In this document: in pieces, positions 8,244-17,889 of the stretch
How positions within the stretch are numbered: the stretch's first letter is position 1
Layout: each line of letters begins with the position of its first letter
Assembly: GCF_042651465.1 (NCBI RefSeq)
Contig: NZ_JBHSCZ010000004.1
Coordinates: 62,001 to 126,000 of the forward strand
Direction of reading: 5' to 3'
DNA length: 64,000 nucleotides
From: Ferruginibacter yonginensis
GTDB lineage: Bacteria > Bacteroidota > Bacteroidia > Chitinophagales > Chitinophagaceae
Position numbers and translations under genes: made by a program
The notes under the pieces: generated by a model
The model's database searches: none
What the model saw: the letters and a program-made list of their open reading frames with translations, nothing else
What the model was told of the DNA's origin: nothing

Positions 8244-9494
8244 TTAGGCATTCTCTTCCCAAATCATACATAAGTGCACAATGGTTTCTGCTGCTTTCAA
8301 CATATCATTAACACCTATCCACTCTTGTTTACCATGTATGTTTTGCATACCAGTAAAAATATTGGGACAAGGCAGCCCCATGTAACTTAACCTACTACCA
8401 TCTGTACCGCCTCTTATGTTTTCTTGTATTACTTGTAAACCACTGCGTTCAATAGCTTTTGCGGCATTGGCCACAACAGCTGGGTATTGGTCCAATACTT
8501 CTTTCATATTACGGTACTGCTCTGTTTGCACATACTCCATTGTTGCACCTTTATATTTGCCTACCACCACTTCGGCAATGGCTTTAAGTCGGTTATGGTG
8601 TGCTACTAAACCTTCTCTTGTATAGTCTCTTACAATAAAGCCAATAGTCGTTTTTTCAGCAATACCATTTAATGAAACGGGGTGCACAAAACCTTGTCGT
8701 TTTTCAGTTGTTTCTGGGCTCCATTCATCGGTAGGCAAAGCCGCCAAAATTTCTCCAGCAATTTTTAAAGCATTTACCAATTTACCTTTTGCATAACCTG
8801 GGTGAGCAATAACGCCATTGATAATGATGCTTGCCCCATCAGCACTAAACGATTCATCTTCCAAGCTGCCAGCTTCGCCACCATCAAGCGTATAACCAAA
8901 CTGTGCCCCTACTTTTTCCATATCAATTTTGGCTACTCCTTTACCCACTTCTTCATCTGGAGTAAACACAATTTTTATATCTCCATGTAAAATTGTTGGG
9001 TTACTAATTAAATATTGGGCTGCTTGCATAATAATTGCAACACCACTTTTATCATCAGCACCTAACAATGTATCGCCACTGGCTGTAATAATATCGCCAC
9101 CAATATGTTGCTGTAAATAAGGTGATTTTTTTATAGATAATACCTGAGTAGTATCTTTCGGCAATACGATATCGTTGCCATCATAATTTTTATGCAATAT
9201 TGGTTGTACGTTGGTACCGCTACAATCTGGTGCGGTATCAACATGGCTACAAAAACATATTGCTGGCACATTACTTTTTGTGGTGTTTGCAGGTATGGTA
9301 GCGTATACATAACCAAATGCATCAAGCTCCACTTGCTGGGCGCCCATAGCTTTTAGCTCTTCAGCCAATATTTTACTTAAATCTTTTTGCTTTTCAGTTG
9401 TGGGAAAGGTGCTGCTTTCAGGGTCGCTTTGCGTATCAACTTGTACATACCGCATAAAACGTGCTACCAAAGCCTCTTTATCAATTACAATCAT
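8244..9494 (-). CDS. pepT: Peptidase T (tripeptide aminopeptidase)
   Basis: An M20-family dizinc aminopeptidase that removes the N-terminal residue from tripeptides in the cytoplasm. Metal-site motifs are present: CFCSHVDTAPD, the GADDKSG aspartate and the PDEEVG glutamates; RGGTDGSRLSYMGLPCPN near the C-terminus is also typical. I chose the ATG at 9494 (MIVIDKEALVARF), which gives 416 residues, close to the usual 408-410. The reading frame extends 29 codons further upstream, but that segment does not resemble the family. Confidence 0.93.
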   Translation of the reverse strand: MIVIDKEALVARFMRYVQVDTQSDPESSTFPTTEKQKDLSKILAEELKAMGAQQVELDAFGYVYATIPANTTKSNVPAICFCSHVDTAPDCSGTNVQPILHKNYDGNDIVLPKDTTQVLSIKKSPYLQQHIGGDIITASGDTLLGADDKSGVAIIMQAAQYLISNPTILHGDIKIVFTPDEEVGKGVAKIDMEKVGAQFGYTLDGGEAGSLEDESFSADGASIIINGVIAHPGYAKGKLVNALKIAGEILAALPTDEWSPETTEKRQGFVHPVSLNGIAEKTTIGFIVRDYTREGLVAHHNRLKAIAEVVVGKYKGATMEYVQTEQYRNMKEVLDQYPAVVANAAKAIERSGLQVIQENIRGGTDGSRLSYMGLPCPNIFTGMQNIHGKQEWIGVNDMLKAAETIVHLCMIWEENA

Positions 9495-9581
9495 GTATTC
9501 AAAATTTTGAAAAGTGAAATTACGTATATCTATCGCAAAAAAATAATTGTTATGCCGTGCCCGCCACCAAGCATTTATCAA

Positions 9582-9699
9582 TTATTAATAGTTGTAACTG
9601 GCGGGCCGGGCTATTCGCTATTACTCCGGCACAATGCCCTGCCACATAGCTTCACCGGGGTAGCCGCTGCTATCCCTCACGGATGGTGCAAAGTGCAAT
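9582..9699. repeat. GC-rich intergenic island, copy 1 of a probable dispersed repeat family
   Basis: Between pepT and the fkp terminator the base composition jumps from very AT-rich to clearly GC-rich. The blocks CCGTGCCCGCC, CGGGCTATTCGCTA, ACTCCGGCAC and GCTATCCCTCACG occur in order. The reverse complement of 21237-21406 has the same blocks in the same order (GCGTGCCCCCGCC, CGGGCTTTTCATTGCAAGTCCTCGGCA, CAATCCCTCACG). No ORF is conserved, so it is more likely a non-coding repeat than a gene fragment. Confidence 0.55.
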
Positions 9700-9703
9700 A
9701 AAA

Positions 9704-9730
9704 AAGCCTACCGTATGTTACGATAGGCTT
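9704..9730. terminator. Intrinsic terminator after the FKBP gene
   Basis: A 12 bp stem with one mismatch (9704-9715 with 9719-9730) and a 3-base loop, flanked by A and T runs. It follows the FKBP stop by about 21 bp on the minus strand. Confidence 0.8.
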
Positions 9731-9751
9731 TTTTTCTATTATATTATATGA

Positions 9752-10183
9752 TTAAGCTCCAATAGAAACCAACTCAATATCAAACACTAACTCTTTACCG
9801 GCTAAAAAATGATTCGCATCTAAAATAACTACATCTTCTCTCAACTCTTTTACCACAACCGGGAAAGGTTGACCTTGTTCGTTACTTAACGTTAATTGTT
9901 GACCTACTTCTAATTTCATTTCAGCAGGTACATGTTCTTTCGGAAATTCAATGATGGCTGTTTCATCTGTTTCGCCATAAGCATCTTTTGCTGCAATGTT
10001 GATCGTTTTTTTATCACCAACATTCATACCCGGCAATGCGGCATCAAAGCCAGCAATCATTTGCCCAGCACCTACTGTAAACTCCAATGGTTCACGACCA
10101 ATTGATGAATCAAATTGCTCACCATTTGTAAGCTTACCTGTGTAATGTACTTTAACCACATCACCGCTTTTTACCTCTGCCAT
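9752..10183 (-). CDS. SlyD-like FKBP-type peptidyl-prolyl isomerase
   Basis: A 143-residue cis-trans prolyl isomerase/chaperone. The FKBP core is split by an insert-in-flap domain as in SlyD: VKVHYTGKLTNGEQFDSS and GAGQMIAGFDAALPGMNVGDKK are followed by the insert (about 75-125) and the closing motif DANHFLAGKELVFDIELV. It lacks SlyD's histidine/cysteine-rich metal tail. The start at 10183 is chosen because family homology begins at MAEVKSGDVVKVHYTG; the open frame continues 27 codons upstream into sequence without family features. Confidence 0.93.
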   Translation of the reverse strand: MAEVKSGDVVKVHYTGKLTNGEQFDSSIGREPLEFTVGAGQMIAGFDAALPGMNVGDKKTINIAAKDAYGETDETAIIEFPKEHVPAEMKLEVGQQLTLSNEQGQPFPVVVKELREDVVILDANHFLAGKELVFDIELVSIGA

Positions 10184-10357
10184 AATTGTAATTTTTATTT
10201 TTAAATTTTTATTGGCTTGCAATATAATTAATATGAACTTGCCACCTTTAAAAATATAGCTCAAATTTGAGGTTTAATATTGCCTTAACACATAAATACC
10301 GCTATTTTGTAATGAAATCAAATTTTTAATGTGTTTTAATGCACCACAAATTATCAT

Positions 10358-11587
10358 ATGAAAAAAATACTTCTATTTACTTGCATAGCAGTCATATTTC
10401 ATTGTAGGGCCAATGCTCAACAACAAATAGCCACAGGTGCTGATAGAATTGACATATGGCTACCCTACTTAAAAGGCAAAGCAGTAGCCGTTTTTGCTAA
10501 CCAAACCAGTGTAATTGGTAAAACGCATTTGGTTGATTCACTCATTAAAAGAGGTGTAAAAATTGTAAAAATATTTGGTCCAGAACATGGTTTTAGGGGC
10601 AAGGCTGATGCTGGTGAACATGTACAAGATGGTATTGATACTAAAACGGGGCTACCTGTTATTAGTTTGTATGGCGATCATAAAAAACCAACACCCAGTG
10701 ATTTGAAAGATGTTGACATTGTAATTTTTGATATTCAGGATGTAGGTGTGCGTTTTTATACCTTTATTTCATCGCTTGAGTATGTTGTAGAAGCTTGTAT
10801 TGAAAATCACAAACCACTCCTTATTTTAGATAGACCTAACCCCAATGGCTTTTATGTAGATGGCCCCGTTTTAAAACCTGCATTTAAAAGTTTTGTAGGG
10901 ATGCAGCAAGTACCAATTGTATATGGTATGACGATAGGTGAATATGCCTTAATGCTTACTGGCGAAAAATGGTTATCAGCAAAAGCCAATGAAATCAACA
11001 GTTACAACATCAAAACAAGACCCACCAACGATACACCCTTTCATATGCAAGTTATAAAATGTGTAAACTACACACACAAAACATTGTATACGCTACCAAT
11101 AAATCCATCACCTAATTTAAAAGAGATGCAGGCTATATATTGGTACCCTAGCACTTGCTTTTTTGAAGGCACTGTGTTGAGCGAAGGTAGGGGAACTGAT
11201 CACCCATTTCAATATATTGGTCACCCAAGTTTACCTAAAAATTTATTTGCATTTACACCTATGCCAAATGAAGGTGCAAAAAATAGTAAATGCTTCAACC
11301 AAGTGTGTTATGGTGTAAATATAACAGGAACAACCAATGAGGTATTACAACAGGTTAATCATCAAATTCAATTAAAATATTTAATAAGTTTATACAAACA
11401 ATTTCCTGCAAAAGACAGTTTCTTTTTACCCAATAACTTCTTCAATAAATTAGCAGGTAATGATGTACTTATGCAACAAATAAAAAAAGGAATGCCTGAA
11501 GCCGCCATCAGAAAAACATGGCAAAAAGATTTAGCGAAATTTAAAGCCATTAGAAAGAAATATTTACTATACCAAGATTTTGAATAA
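10358..11587 (+). CDS. DUF1343 (NamZ-like) exo-beta-N-acetylmuramidase
   Basis: A 409-residue secreted or periplasmic protein with a signal peptide ending RANA|QQ. It has the DUF1343 signatures FANQTS, FGPEHGFRGKADAGEHV, VFDIQDVGVRFYTFISSL and LDRPNPNG. DUF1343 is now glycoside hydrolase family GH171; its characterised members (NamZ of Bacillus subtilis and Tannerella forsythia) release terminal N-acetylmuramic acid from peptidoglycan fragments, so a role in cell-wall recycling is likely. It is followed 14 bp later by fmt. Confidence 0.9.
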   Translation: MKKILLFTCIAVIFHCRANAQQQIATGADRIDIWLPYLKGKAVAVFANQTSVIGKTHLVDSLIKRGVKIVKIFGPEHGFRGKADAGEHVQDGIDTKTGLPVISLYGDHKKPTPSDLKDVDIVIFDIQDVGVRFYTFISSLEYVVEACIENHKPLLILDRPNPNGFYVDGPVLKPAFKSFVGMQQVPIVYGMTIGEYALMLTGEKWLSAKANEINSYNIKTRPTNDTPFHMQVIKCVNYTHKTLYTLPINPSPNLKEMQAIYWYPSTCFFEGTVLSEGRGTDHPFQYIGHPSLPKNLFAFTPMPNEGAKNSKCFNQVCYGVNITGTTNEVLQQVNHQIQLKYLISLYKQFPAKDSFFLPNNFFNKLAGNDVLMQQIKKGMPEAAIRKTWQKDLAKFKAIRKKYLLYQDFE

Positions 11588-11601
11588 CGATAAAACAAAA
11601 C

Positions 11602-12540
11602 ATGTTGAAAGATTTTAAAGACCTACGCATTGTATTTATGGGTACACCTGATTTTGCTGTAGCATCATTAGATGCTTTGGTACAAGCTGGTGGTAACATT
11701 GTAGGCGTTGTAACAGCCCCAGATAAACCTGCAGGCAGGGGAATGCAATTGCAACAAAGTGCAGTAAAAAAATATGCCGTTGCTCATAATTTGTTGGTGT
11801 TACAACCAGAGAAATTAAAAAATGAAGCATTTATTGAAAGCTTAAAAAATTTAAATGCAGATGTGCAAGCTGTAGTGGCATTTAGAATGTTACCAGAAGT
11901 TGTTTGGAACATGCCACCAATGGGCACCATTAATGTACACGGCTCTCTATTACCACAATATAGGGGTGCAGCCCCTATTAATTGGGCTGTTATTAATGGT
12001 GAAGCATTTACAGGCGTAACCACTTTTAAGTTGCAACACGAAATTGATACTGGCGATATTTTATTATCAGAAAAAATTAGCATCAAAGAAAACGATACAG
12101 CCGGTAACATTCATGATCAATTAATGCATATAGGAGCTCAATTATTAGTAAAAACATTGCAAGGTTTAGCTAGCAATTCTATTGTGGAAGTACCGCAAAG
12201 TAGTATTGAAGGGCCATTACAACATGCACCCAAAATATTTACCAGCACCTGCCAAATTGATTGGAACAAAACCAATGATGAAGTTTATAATTTAATAAGA
12301 GGATTAGCGCCCTACCCCACTGCGTTTACCCATTTAAATGGTAAAACATTAAAAATAAATGAAGCTATTAAAGTAGATGAAAAGCCAACAATTGCAATTG
12401 GCGATTATAAAACCGACGAAAAAAATTATTTATATTTTGCTACAGCCACAGGCTATATTAGTGTAACACAATTACAATTGGAAGGTAAAAAACGGATGGA
12501 CGTAAAAGAGTTTTTAAGAGGCTATCGATTTAATAAATAA
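11602..12540 (+). CDS. fmt: Methionyl-tRNA formyltransferase
   Basis: A 312-residue enzyme that formylates initiator Met-tRNA using 10-formyltetrahydrofolate. The N-terminal domain (1 to about 205) contains RIVFMGTPDFAVASL, the catalytic NVHGSLLPQYRGAAPINWA block and the HEIDTGDIL motif with the essential Asp. The C-terminal domain includes the RGLAPYPTAFT element. Length is normal. It lies 14 bp after the DUF1343 gene, so the two are probably cotranscribed, and ends at a strong bidirectional terminator. Confidence 0.95.
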   Translation: MLKDFKDLRIVFMGTPDFAVASLDALVQAGGNIVGVVTAPDKPAGRGMQLQQSAVKKYAVAHNLLVLQPEKLKNEAFIESLKNLNADVQAVVAFRMLPEVVWNMPPMGTINVHGSLLPQYRGAAPINWAVINGEAFTGVTTFKLQHEIDTGDILLSEKISIKENDTAGNIHDQLMHIGAQLLVKTLQGLASNSIVEVPQSSIEGPLQHAPKIFTSTCQIDWNKTNDEVYNLIRGLAPYPTAFTHLNGKTLKINEAIKVDEKPTIAIGDYKTDEKNYLYFATATGYISVTQLQLEGKKRMDVKEFLRGYRFNK

Positions 12541-12545
12541 AAAAA

Positions 12546-12569
12546 AGTCCACTGTAAATACAGTGGACT
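12546..12569. terminator. Bidirectional terminator between fmt and the LysM gene
   Basis: A perfect 11 bp stem (12546-12556 with 12559-12569) and a 2-base loop, flanked by A6 on one side and T8 on the other. It ends the converging fmt and LysM transcripts. Confidence 0.9.
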
Positions 12570-12593
12570 TTTTTTTATTATAAATAATATTTT

Positions 12594-13565
12594 TTAATAA
12601 TTAACTACACACTCAAAACTACTATTATTAGCACCCAAAGCTTCTGCGGCAGCATTGCTTAAACGAATGATATAATCTTTATTTTGTTTTAAATCTGGCA
12701 TTACATCTAACACTTTTGCATACACTACTTTATTTGTAGCTTTATTAGTAATTTTTACAATAGTACCTTGTGGTGCATTATTATGTAAACAATAATACTT
12801 GCCATCATCCCAACCACTGGTGCTTTTAAACACACCCACTAAACCAGTTTCTTCATTACCATTGGGTGCATAATTTGCTTTAAATATACCACCTTTAAAA
12901 TCGCCCCCAGATATTGCTTGTGCATTATTTTGTACTGGTGCTTTTACTTCAACTGGTTTTTCAATTGGTTTTGTAACAACTACTGGCGTTGATGGTTTTG
13001 GTACTTCTTCATCTGGCACTTCTGCTTTCGGCTTTTTTACAGGCTTTTCAATTGCATTTGGCTTTTCAACAACAGCTACATCATTATCCAGTTTTGTATC
13101 AAAAACCAAATTAGCTTGTTTTACTTTTAAAAAACCAACCACTATATTTTTGCCTGGTGTTATTTTATCATCTTTCAAACCATTCCATGCTCTTAAATTA
13201 GCTAATGCTACTTTATTAAAGGTTGTACTTATTTGATACAGTGATTCTTTGGCTGAAACTGTATGGTATAATGGCACCATAGCTTCATCAGCAGCAACAG
13301 CGGTTGCTTGGGTAAAATTCACTTCTTTTAAAGGCACTTTTATTGTTTGGTTAAGGCTCAAACCTTTTTCTAAAACCAAACCATTGTAGGGTGCAATTTC
13401 TTTTGGACTAATGTTATACATACGCCCTATACTATAATAATTTTCTTTTGGTGCAGCTGTATGTACCACATAAAAATCACCCGTTTTACCAGCAATCATC
13501 AACATACTTTTTTGTGCTTTTGTAACAATAGGCAATACACATAAAAGCCATAATAATTTTTTCAT
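12594..13565 (-). CDS. LysM and RlpA-like double-psi beta-barrel protein
   Basis: A 323-residue exported protein with a signal peptide (MKKLLWLLCVLPIVTKA|QK). Two LysM domains follow (about 25-75 and 95-145, the second containing ESLYQISTTFN...NLRAWNGLKDDKITPGK). A Lys/Pro/Glu/Val-rich linker (about 160-225) leads to a C-terminal RlpA-like domain (APQGTIVKITNKATNKVVYAKVLDVMPD). It probably binds peptidoglycan in the periplasm. RlpA proteins of Pseudomonas are lytic transglycosylases, but that activity is not shown for this type. I chose the ATG at 13565; the frame opens 7 codons earlier. Confidence 0.88.
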   Translation of the reverse strand: MKKLLWLLCVLPIVTKAQKSMLMIAGKTGDFYVVHTAAPKENYYSIGRMYNISPKEIAPYNGLVLEKGLSLNQTIKVPLKEVNFTQATAVAADEAMVPLYHTVSAKESLYQISTTFNKVALANLRAWNGLKDDKITPGKNIVVGFLKVKQANLVFDTKLDNDVAVVEKPNAIEKPVKKPKAEVPDEEVPKPSTPVVVTKPIEKPVEVKAPVQNNAQAISGGDFKGGIFKANYAPNGNEETGLVGVFKSTSGWDDGKYYCLHNNAPQGTIVKITNKATNKVVYAKVLDVMPDLKQNKDYIIRLSNAAAEALGANNSSFECVVNY

Positions 13566-13777
13566 CACTATTATTTTGAAAAGCATTATTTACCTAAAAC
13601 AATTTTACTAAAGTTTTATTGTAATAATACTTATTGGTTATTTATTTAAAAATGCTACCAATTTAGTAAAAATTAGTGCCGCAAAGATGCATCATTACAG
13701 CCATTAAAATACTATTTAACTTGTTAAGAATATTATTTTTTTAGCATCCAATATAGCAAATCAATAAGATCATTTTA

Positions 13778-14902
13778 TCAATTATAAGGCAATAGGTAAC
13801 TTATTATAATTTGTACCCGTCTGTTTTTTGCTTTTCCAATAGTAGAAGTATTATCTGCCACAGGCACAGTATCAGCAAAGCCTTGCGCCGATATTTTATT
13901 TACAAATGAAGGTAATTTTGCAACCAAATATTGTTGTACACTCGTTGCTCGTTGTTGCGATAAAATTGTATTTCGTTGTAAACTACCCGTAGCATCAGTG
14001 TGGCCTTCTACTTCAATAAACTGAATATTTCTACCTTCTAATTGCTTTGCTAAACTATCTAATTTTAATTTAAAAGAAGGTTTTAAAATAGCTTTATCTA
14101 TTTCAAAAAAAACAGCTGATATAGTAATGGTATCTTTTAAAATAGTGGGTAAAGGTTCTACTAACACCTTTTCAGTATGTCGTAAATTTTGAGCAAATAA
14201 TAGTTGTACGTTTTGTTGAAAGTTTTTACAAAGTGGCTCTTTTATAAATGCTGTAAAAGCAATATCATCTATAAAATAAAAAACATCGCCGCCTTTATTC
14301 ATTCGCTGGAAACTTGAAAATTCAAATGCAGTTGGTTGTAAATTTCCTACTAAACAAAATTTTTCTGTGCCTGTTGCTTTGTAAACTGTTTCAACATAAT
14401 TCCAACCATTAAATTCATTGATTATATCATCTTTATCAATATGAATACTAGGTTTTATGGTATCAACACTAAAGTTATCAGAAGTAAATTCTTTGCTACG
14501 CATATAAAAGTCAATTCCATAAAATGATTTACCGCCTGTATTTATATAAAACGATAACTTATAGTTTTTACCTTTTTGCAATGGACAGCAAAACATGGTA
14601 TACACATAGCTTCTTGCTTTTACAGGTTTAAAAACATTTTCAACAGGTACAATCAGTAAATCTTTTCCGCTAAATGGTTTGGGTACAGCCCTTGCATCAA
14701 TCAATGGCGTAAGCGAAGGCTTTAAATAAAACCAAGCTTCTGATGAACAATCTTGATGATATTCAGTACAATTATTTATTGCTTCAAAATCAGCATTGGC
14801 AAATAAGTTTTGCGATTGCACATTGTTGCTCAAAAAGCTACAACAATAGAGCAACCATAAATAAATGAATTTACTTTTTATATTAAAGTAGTTGTTGTTC
14901 AT
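13778..14902 (-). CDS. OmpA family protein with N-terminal jelly-roll-like domain
   Basis: About 374 residues. After a signal peptide ending NVQSQ, an N-terminal module (QNLFANADFE ... WNYVETVYKATGTEKFCLVGNL ... YFIDDIAF) resembles the N-terminal domain of the CHU_C proteins at 27491 and 29108, a carbohydrate-binding-like jelly roll. The C-terminal 110 residues are an OmpA-like peptidoglycan-binding domain (FEIDKAILKPSFKLKLDSLAKQL ... EVEGHTDATGS ... NRRVQIIISY). It is likely an outer-membrane protein tethered to the wall. The ATG at 14902 is preferred; another in-frame ATG lies at 14920. Confidence 0.85.
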   Translation of the reverse strand: MNNNYFNIKSKFIYLWLLYCCSFLSNNVQSQNLFANADFEAINNCTEYHQDCSSEAWFYLKPSLTPLIDARAVPKPFSGKDLLIVPVENVFKPVKARSYVYTMFCCPLQKGKNYKLSFYINTGGKSFYGIDFYMRSKEFTSDNFSVDTIKPSIHIDKDDIINEFNGWNYVETVYKATGTEKFCLVGNLQPTAFEFSSFQRMNKGGDVFYFIDDIAFTAFIKEPLCKNFQQNVQLLFAQNLRHTEKVLVEPLPTILKDTITISAVFFEIDKAILKPSFKLKLDSLAKQLEGRNIQFIEVEGHTDATGSLQRNTILSQQRATSVQQYLVAKLPSFVNKISAQGFADTVPVADNTSTIGKAKNRRVQIIISYLLPYN

Positions 14903-14960
14903 ACAATTTGAAACACTCAATGTACGAATGGGTAGCGTTAGTAAAATCTTAAAATAGGTT

Positions 14961-16358
14961 TTATGAAGCTTTTATTTCTGCACACAAATCTTGCAATACT
15001 TTTTTAGCATCGCCAAAAAGCATTGATGTTTTTGGTTGAAAAAACAATGCATTTTCAATACCTGCATAGCCTGGCTTCATACTACGTTTGTTTACAATAA
15101 CTGTTTTTGCTTGCTCTACTTCTAAAATAGGCATACCATAAATAGGTGAGCTAGGGTCATTTTTTGCAGCCGGATTTACCACATCATTAGCACCCAAAAT
15201 AAGTACAACATCGGTATTTTTAAAATTATTATTGGCCTCTTCCATTTCTTCTAATTTTTCATAAGCAACATCCGCCTCAGCTAATAAAACGTTCATATGA
15301 CCTGGCATACGCCCAGCAACAGGGTGAATAGCATATGTAACTTCAACGCCTTTGTCGGTGAGTATTTTTTCTAACTCATGACAAGTATGTTGCGCCTGTG
15401 CCACTGCTAAACCATAGCCAGGCACAATTACCACTTTATTTGCATAACTCATCACCATAGCGGCATCGCTTAAAGTAACTTCTTTAAAATCGCCACCAGC
15501 TGATGTATTACTGCTTGCAGCTACACTACCTCCCCAATTACCAATAATTACATTGAGCAAACTTCTGTTCATAGCTTTGCACATTAACACTGTCAGTAAT
15601 GTACCAGCTGCACCTACTAAAATACCACCCGTTAGCATTGCCTTGTTGTTGTATAAAAAACCACCACAGGCTGCAGCAACCCCTGTAAGTGAATTTAGTA
15701 AAGATATCACCACAGGCATATCTGCACCACCTATAGGCAATACAAAAAATACTCCATATATAACAGCCAATGCAAATGTGATATAAAAATAAGTAGGCGC
15801 CATTGTAACATCAGCATTATAAGTAATTACAGCACCTACAAGAATAATTAAAAACAACAATGCATTAAAAATATGTTGCCCTTTAAAGCTGATATCTTTT
15901 TGTTTGCCGCTTAATTTTAAATAAGCAATAATGCTACCAGCAAAAGAAATACTACCGATTATTAAGCCCAACACTATCGCTAAAAAATGTCCTAATTCAA
16001 TAGTAGTATTTTTTGCATGATTAAATTCAATCAAAGAAATTAACATAGCACAAGCACCACCCATACCATTAAACAAACTCACCATTTCTGGCATGGCAGT
16101 CATTTTCACTTTTTTAGAACTAATAGTACCGAGCACTGCCCCAATAATTAATGCAGCAAACATCCAAACCAAATTACCCAAGTGCTCACCTGTGCTTGTT
16201 TTGTATAAAAAAATAGTACCAAAAATAGCGATCCCCATACCACCTGCAGCAATTAAATTACCACGACGAGCAGTTTCAGGGTGCGATAACATTTTAAGCC
16301 CTACAATAAATGTTACAGATGCAATAAGGTAGATGATGGTTAGTAATGATGCGAACAT
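14961..16358 (-). CDS. pntB: NAD(P) transhydrogenase subunit beta
   Basis: A 465-residue inner-membrane subunit of the proton-translocating transhydrogenase that drives hydride transfer from NADH to NADP+. The N-terminal two-thirds has eight or nine hydrophobic segments. The C-terminal domain III (about 290-465) binds NADP(H), with VPGYGLAVAQAQH, AIHPVAGRMPGHMNVLLAEA and GANDVVNPAA. Length is normal. It is the third gene of pntAA-pntAB-pntB; the gap from pntAB is 37 bp. Confidence 0.95.
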   Translation of the reverse strand: MFASLLTIIYLIASVTFIVGLKMLSHPETARRGNLIAAGGMGIAIFGTIFLYKTSTGEHLGNLVWMFAALIIGAVLGTISSKKVKMTAMPEMVSLFNGMGGACAMLISLIEFNHAKNTTIELGHFLAIVLGLIIGSISFAGSIIAYLKLSGKQKDISFKGQHIFNALLFLIILVGAVITYNADVTMAPTYFYITFALAVIYGVFFVLPIGGADMPVVISLLNSLTGVAAACGGFLYNNKAMLTGGILVGAAGTLLTVLMCKAMNRSLLNVIIGNWGGSVAASSNTSAGGDFKEVTLSDAAMVMSYANKVVIVPGYGLAVAQAQHTCHELEKILTDKGVEVTYAIHPVAGRMPGHMNVLLAEADVAYEKLEEMEEANNNFKNTDVVLILGANDVVNPAAKNDPSSPIYGMPILEVEQAKTVIVNKRSMKPGYAGIENALFFQPKTSMLFGDAKKVLQDLCAEIKAS

Positions 16359-16395
16359 ATAATCAGTTAAAAAATTAAAAATGAAGGGGTATTGT

Positions 16396-16707
16396 TTACG
16401 AACGTTTTTTCTTAAACATTTCGAGCATTCTATCGGTTACTACAAAACCGCCTACTACATTTAAAGTGCCCAACAATACGGCTAAAAAACCAAGTATTAA
16501 TGCTACGTAGTTAGTAGGATCAGCCTCTCCCATAACAATTAAAGCACCAATAATTACAACCCCATGTATGGCATTAGCACCACTCATTAAAGGCGTGTGT
16601 AGTACGCTTGGTACACGACCAATTACTTCTATACCTAAAAAAATCATCAAAATAACCATGTAAATGATTTCTTGATTGGCTTCAAAAAAATTAAATATTG
16701 TTTCCAT
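16396..16707 (-). CDS. pntAB: NAD(P) transhydrogenase subunit alpha part 2
   Basis: A 103-residue hydrophobic protein with about three transmembrane helices, corresponding to the membrane part of the transhydrogenase alpha subunit in organisms with a split alpha subunit. The conserved segment GRVPSVLHTPLMSGANAIHGVVIIGA is diagnostic. It lies 24 bp after pntAA. Confidence 0.94.
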   Translation of the reverse strand: METIFNFFEANQEIIYMVILMIFLGIEVIGRVPSVLHTPLMSGANAIHGVVIIGALIVMGEADPTNYVALILGFLAVLLGTLNVVGGFVVTDRMLEMFKKKRS

Positions 16708-16731
16708 TTTATTTAAAAATTAAGTTTGATT

Positions 16732-17856
16732 TTATGCTGTTAATAATGCAGCAATACGCTCATTGGTAATATGCCCATCATGTGCAATGCAAGTACCTTT
16801 TACCAGGTCATCTTCAAAATTGAGGTGTAACTGTCCTTCTTTATTAATGATGAGTTGCAAAAAGTTTAAAATATTTTTTCCGTATAATTTACTAGCATCA
16901 CTTGGCATTGAAGCAGGTAAGTTGCTTTGTCCGATAATGGTTACGCCATTTACTATTACCGTTTCATTATTTTTTGTGAAAGCAGTATTACCTCCGGTAG
17001 ATGCAGCTAAATCGATGATTACAGAGCCACTACGCATACTATGTACCATTTGTTCTGTAACCAATACTGGTGCTTTTTTACCAGGTATGGCTGCGGTGGT
17101 AATAATGATATCACTTTTAGCTACACTTTCGGCAATTCGTGCCTGTTGCTTTGCCATAAATTCAGCAGATTGTTCTACTGCATAACCGCCAGCATTAGCT
17201 GCACTTGCTGCACCTTCTACCTCTACAAATTTTGCACCGAGGCTCATTACTTCTTCTTTTACTGCTGGTCTTGTATCAAAAACTTCTACCACAGCACCTA
17301 AACGTTTGGCAGTAGCAATTGCTTGTAAACCTGCCACACCTGCCCCTAAAATGAGCATTTTTGCTGGAGGTATGCTACCAGCTGCCGTCATAAACATGGG
17401 GAAGTATTTTGGGTAGGTAGTAGCGGCTAATAATACCGCTTTGTACCCAGCAATGTTGGCCTGACTACTCAACACATCCATACTCTGTGCCCTTGTTGTA
17501 CGAGGCAACATATCAATACTAAAAATGGTAAAACCTTTTTGAGCGTAAGATTGTATTTGTTGTGGTTGAAACAATGGTTGGTAAAAGCCAAACAAAACTT
17601 TGGCTTTGCATTGGGCTATTTCAGCCTCTTGCAAAGCTGTAATTGAAAGTACTACATCGCTAGTAGCTAGTATACTGGAACGATTCACCACTTTTGCACC
17701 AGCAGCCTCATAATGAGCATCAGATGCAAAGGCTTTATCGCCTGCTCCACTTTCAACTTGAATATGTACTTGCCACTTTGTAAAAGTTGCAATATGCTCG
17801 GGTAACAATGAAACCCTTGTTTCTCCATTGGGTTCTTTTAAAACACCTATCGTCAT
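16732..17856 (-). CDS. pntAA: NAD(P) transhydrogenase subunit alpha part 1
   Basis: A 374-residue cytoplasmic NAD(H)-binding domain I of transhydrogenase, in the alanine dehydrogenase/PNT superfamily. Visible are MTIGVLKEPNGETRVSLLPEH at the start, the GAGVAGLQAIATAKRLGAVVEVFD Rossmann motif near residues 170-195 and the IITTAAIPGKKAPVLV loop. It is the first gene of the pnt operon and is preceded by a 33 bp gap from the methyltransferase gene on the same strand. Confidence 0.95.
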   Translation of the reverse strand: MTIGVLKEPNGETRVSLLPEHIATFTKWQVHIQVESGAGDKAFASDAHYEAAGAKVVNRSSILATSDVVLSITALQEAEIAQCKAKVLFGFYQPLFQPQQIQSYAQKGFTIFSIDMLPRTTRAQSMDVLSSQANIAGYKAVLLAATTYPKYFPMFMTAAGSIPPAKMLILGAGVAGLQAIATAKRLGAVVEVFDTRPAVKEEVMSLGAKFVEVEGAASAANAGGYAVEQSAEFMAKQQARIAESVAKSDIIITTAAIPGKKAPVLVTEQMVHSMRSGSVIIDLAASTGGNTAFTKNNETVIVNGVTIIGQSNLPASMPSDASKLYGKNILNFLQLIINKEGQLHLNFEDDLVKGTCIAHDGHITNERIAALLTA

Positions 17857-17889
17857 AATATAATTATATACTACGTAAGATAAGAAAAA

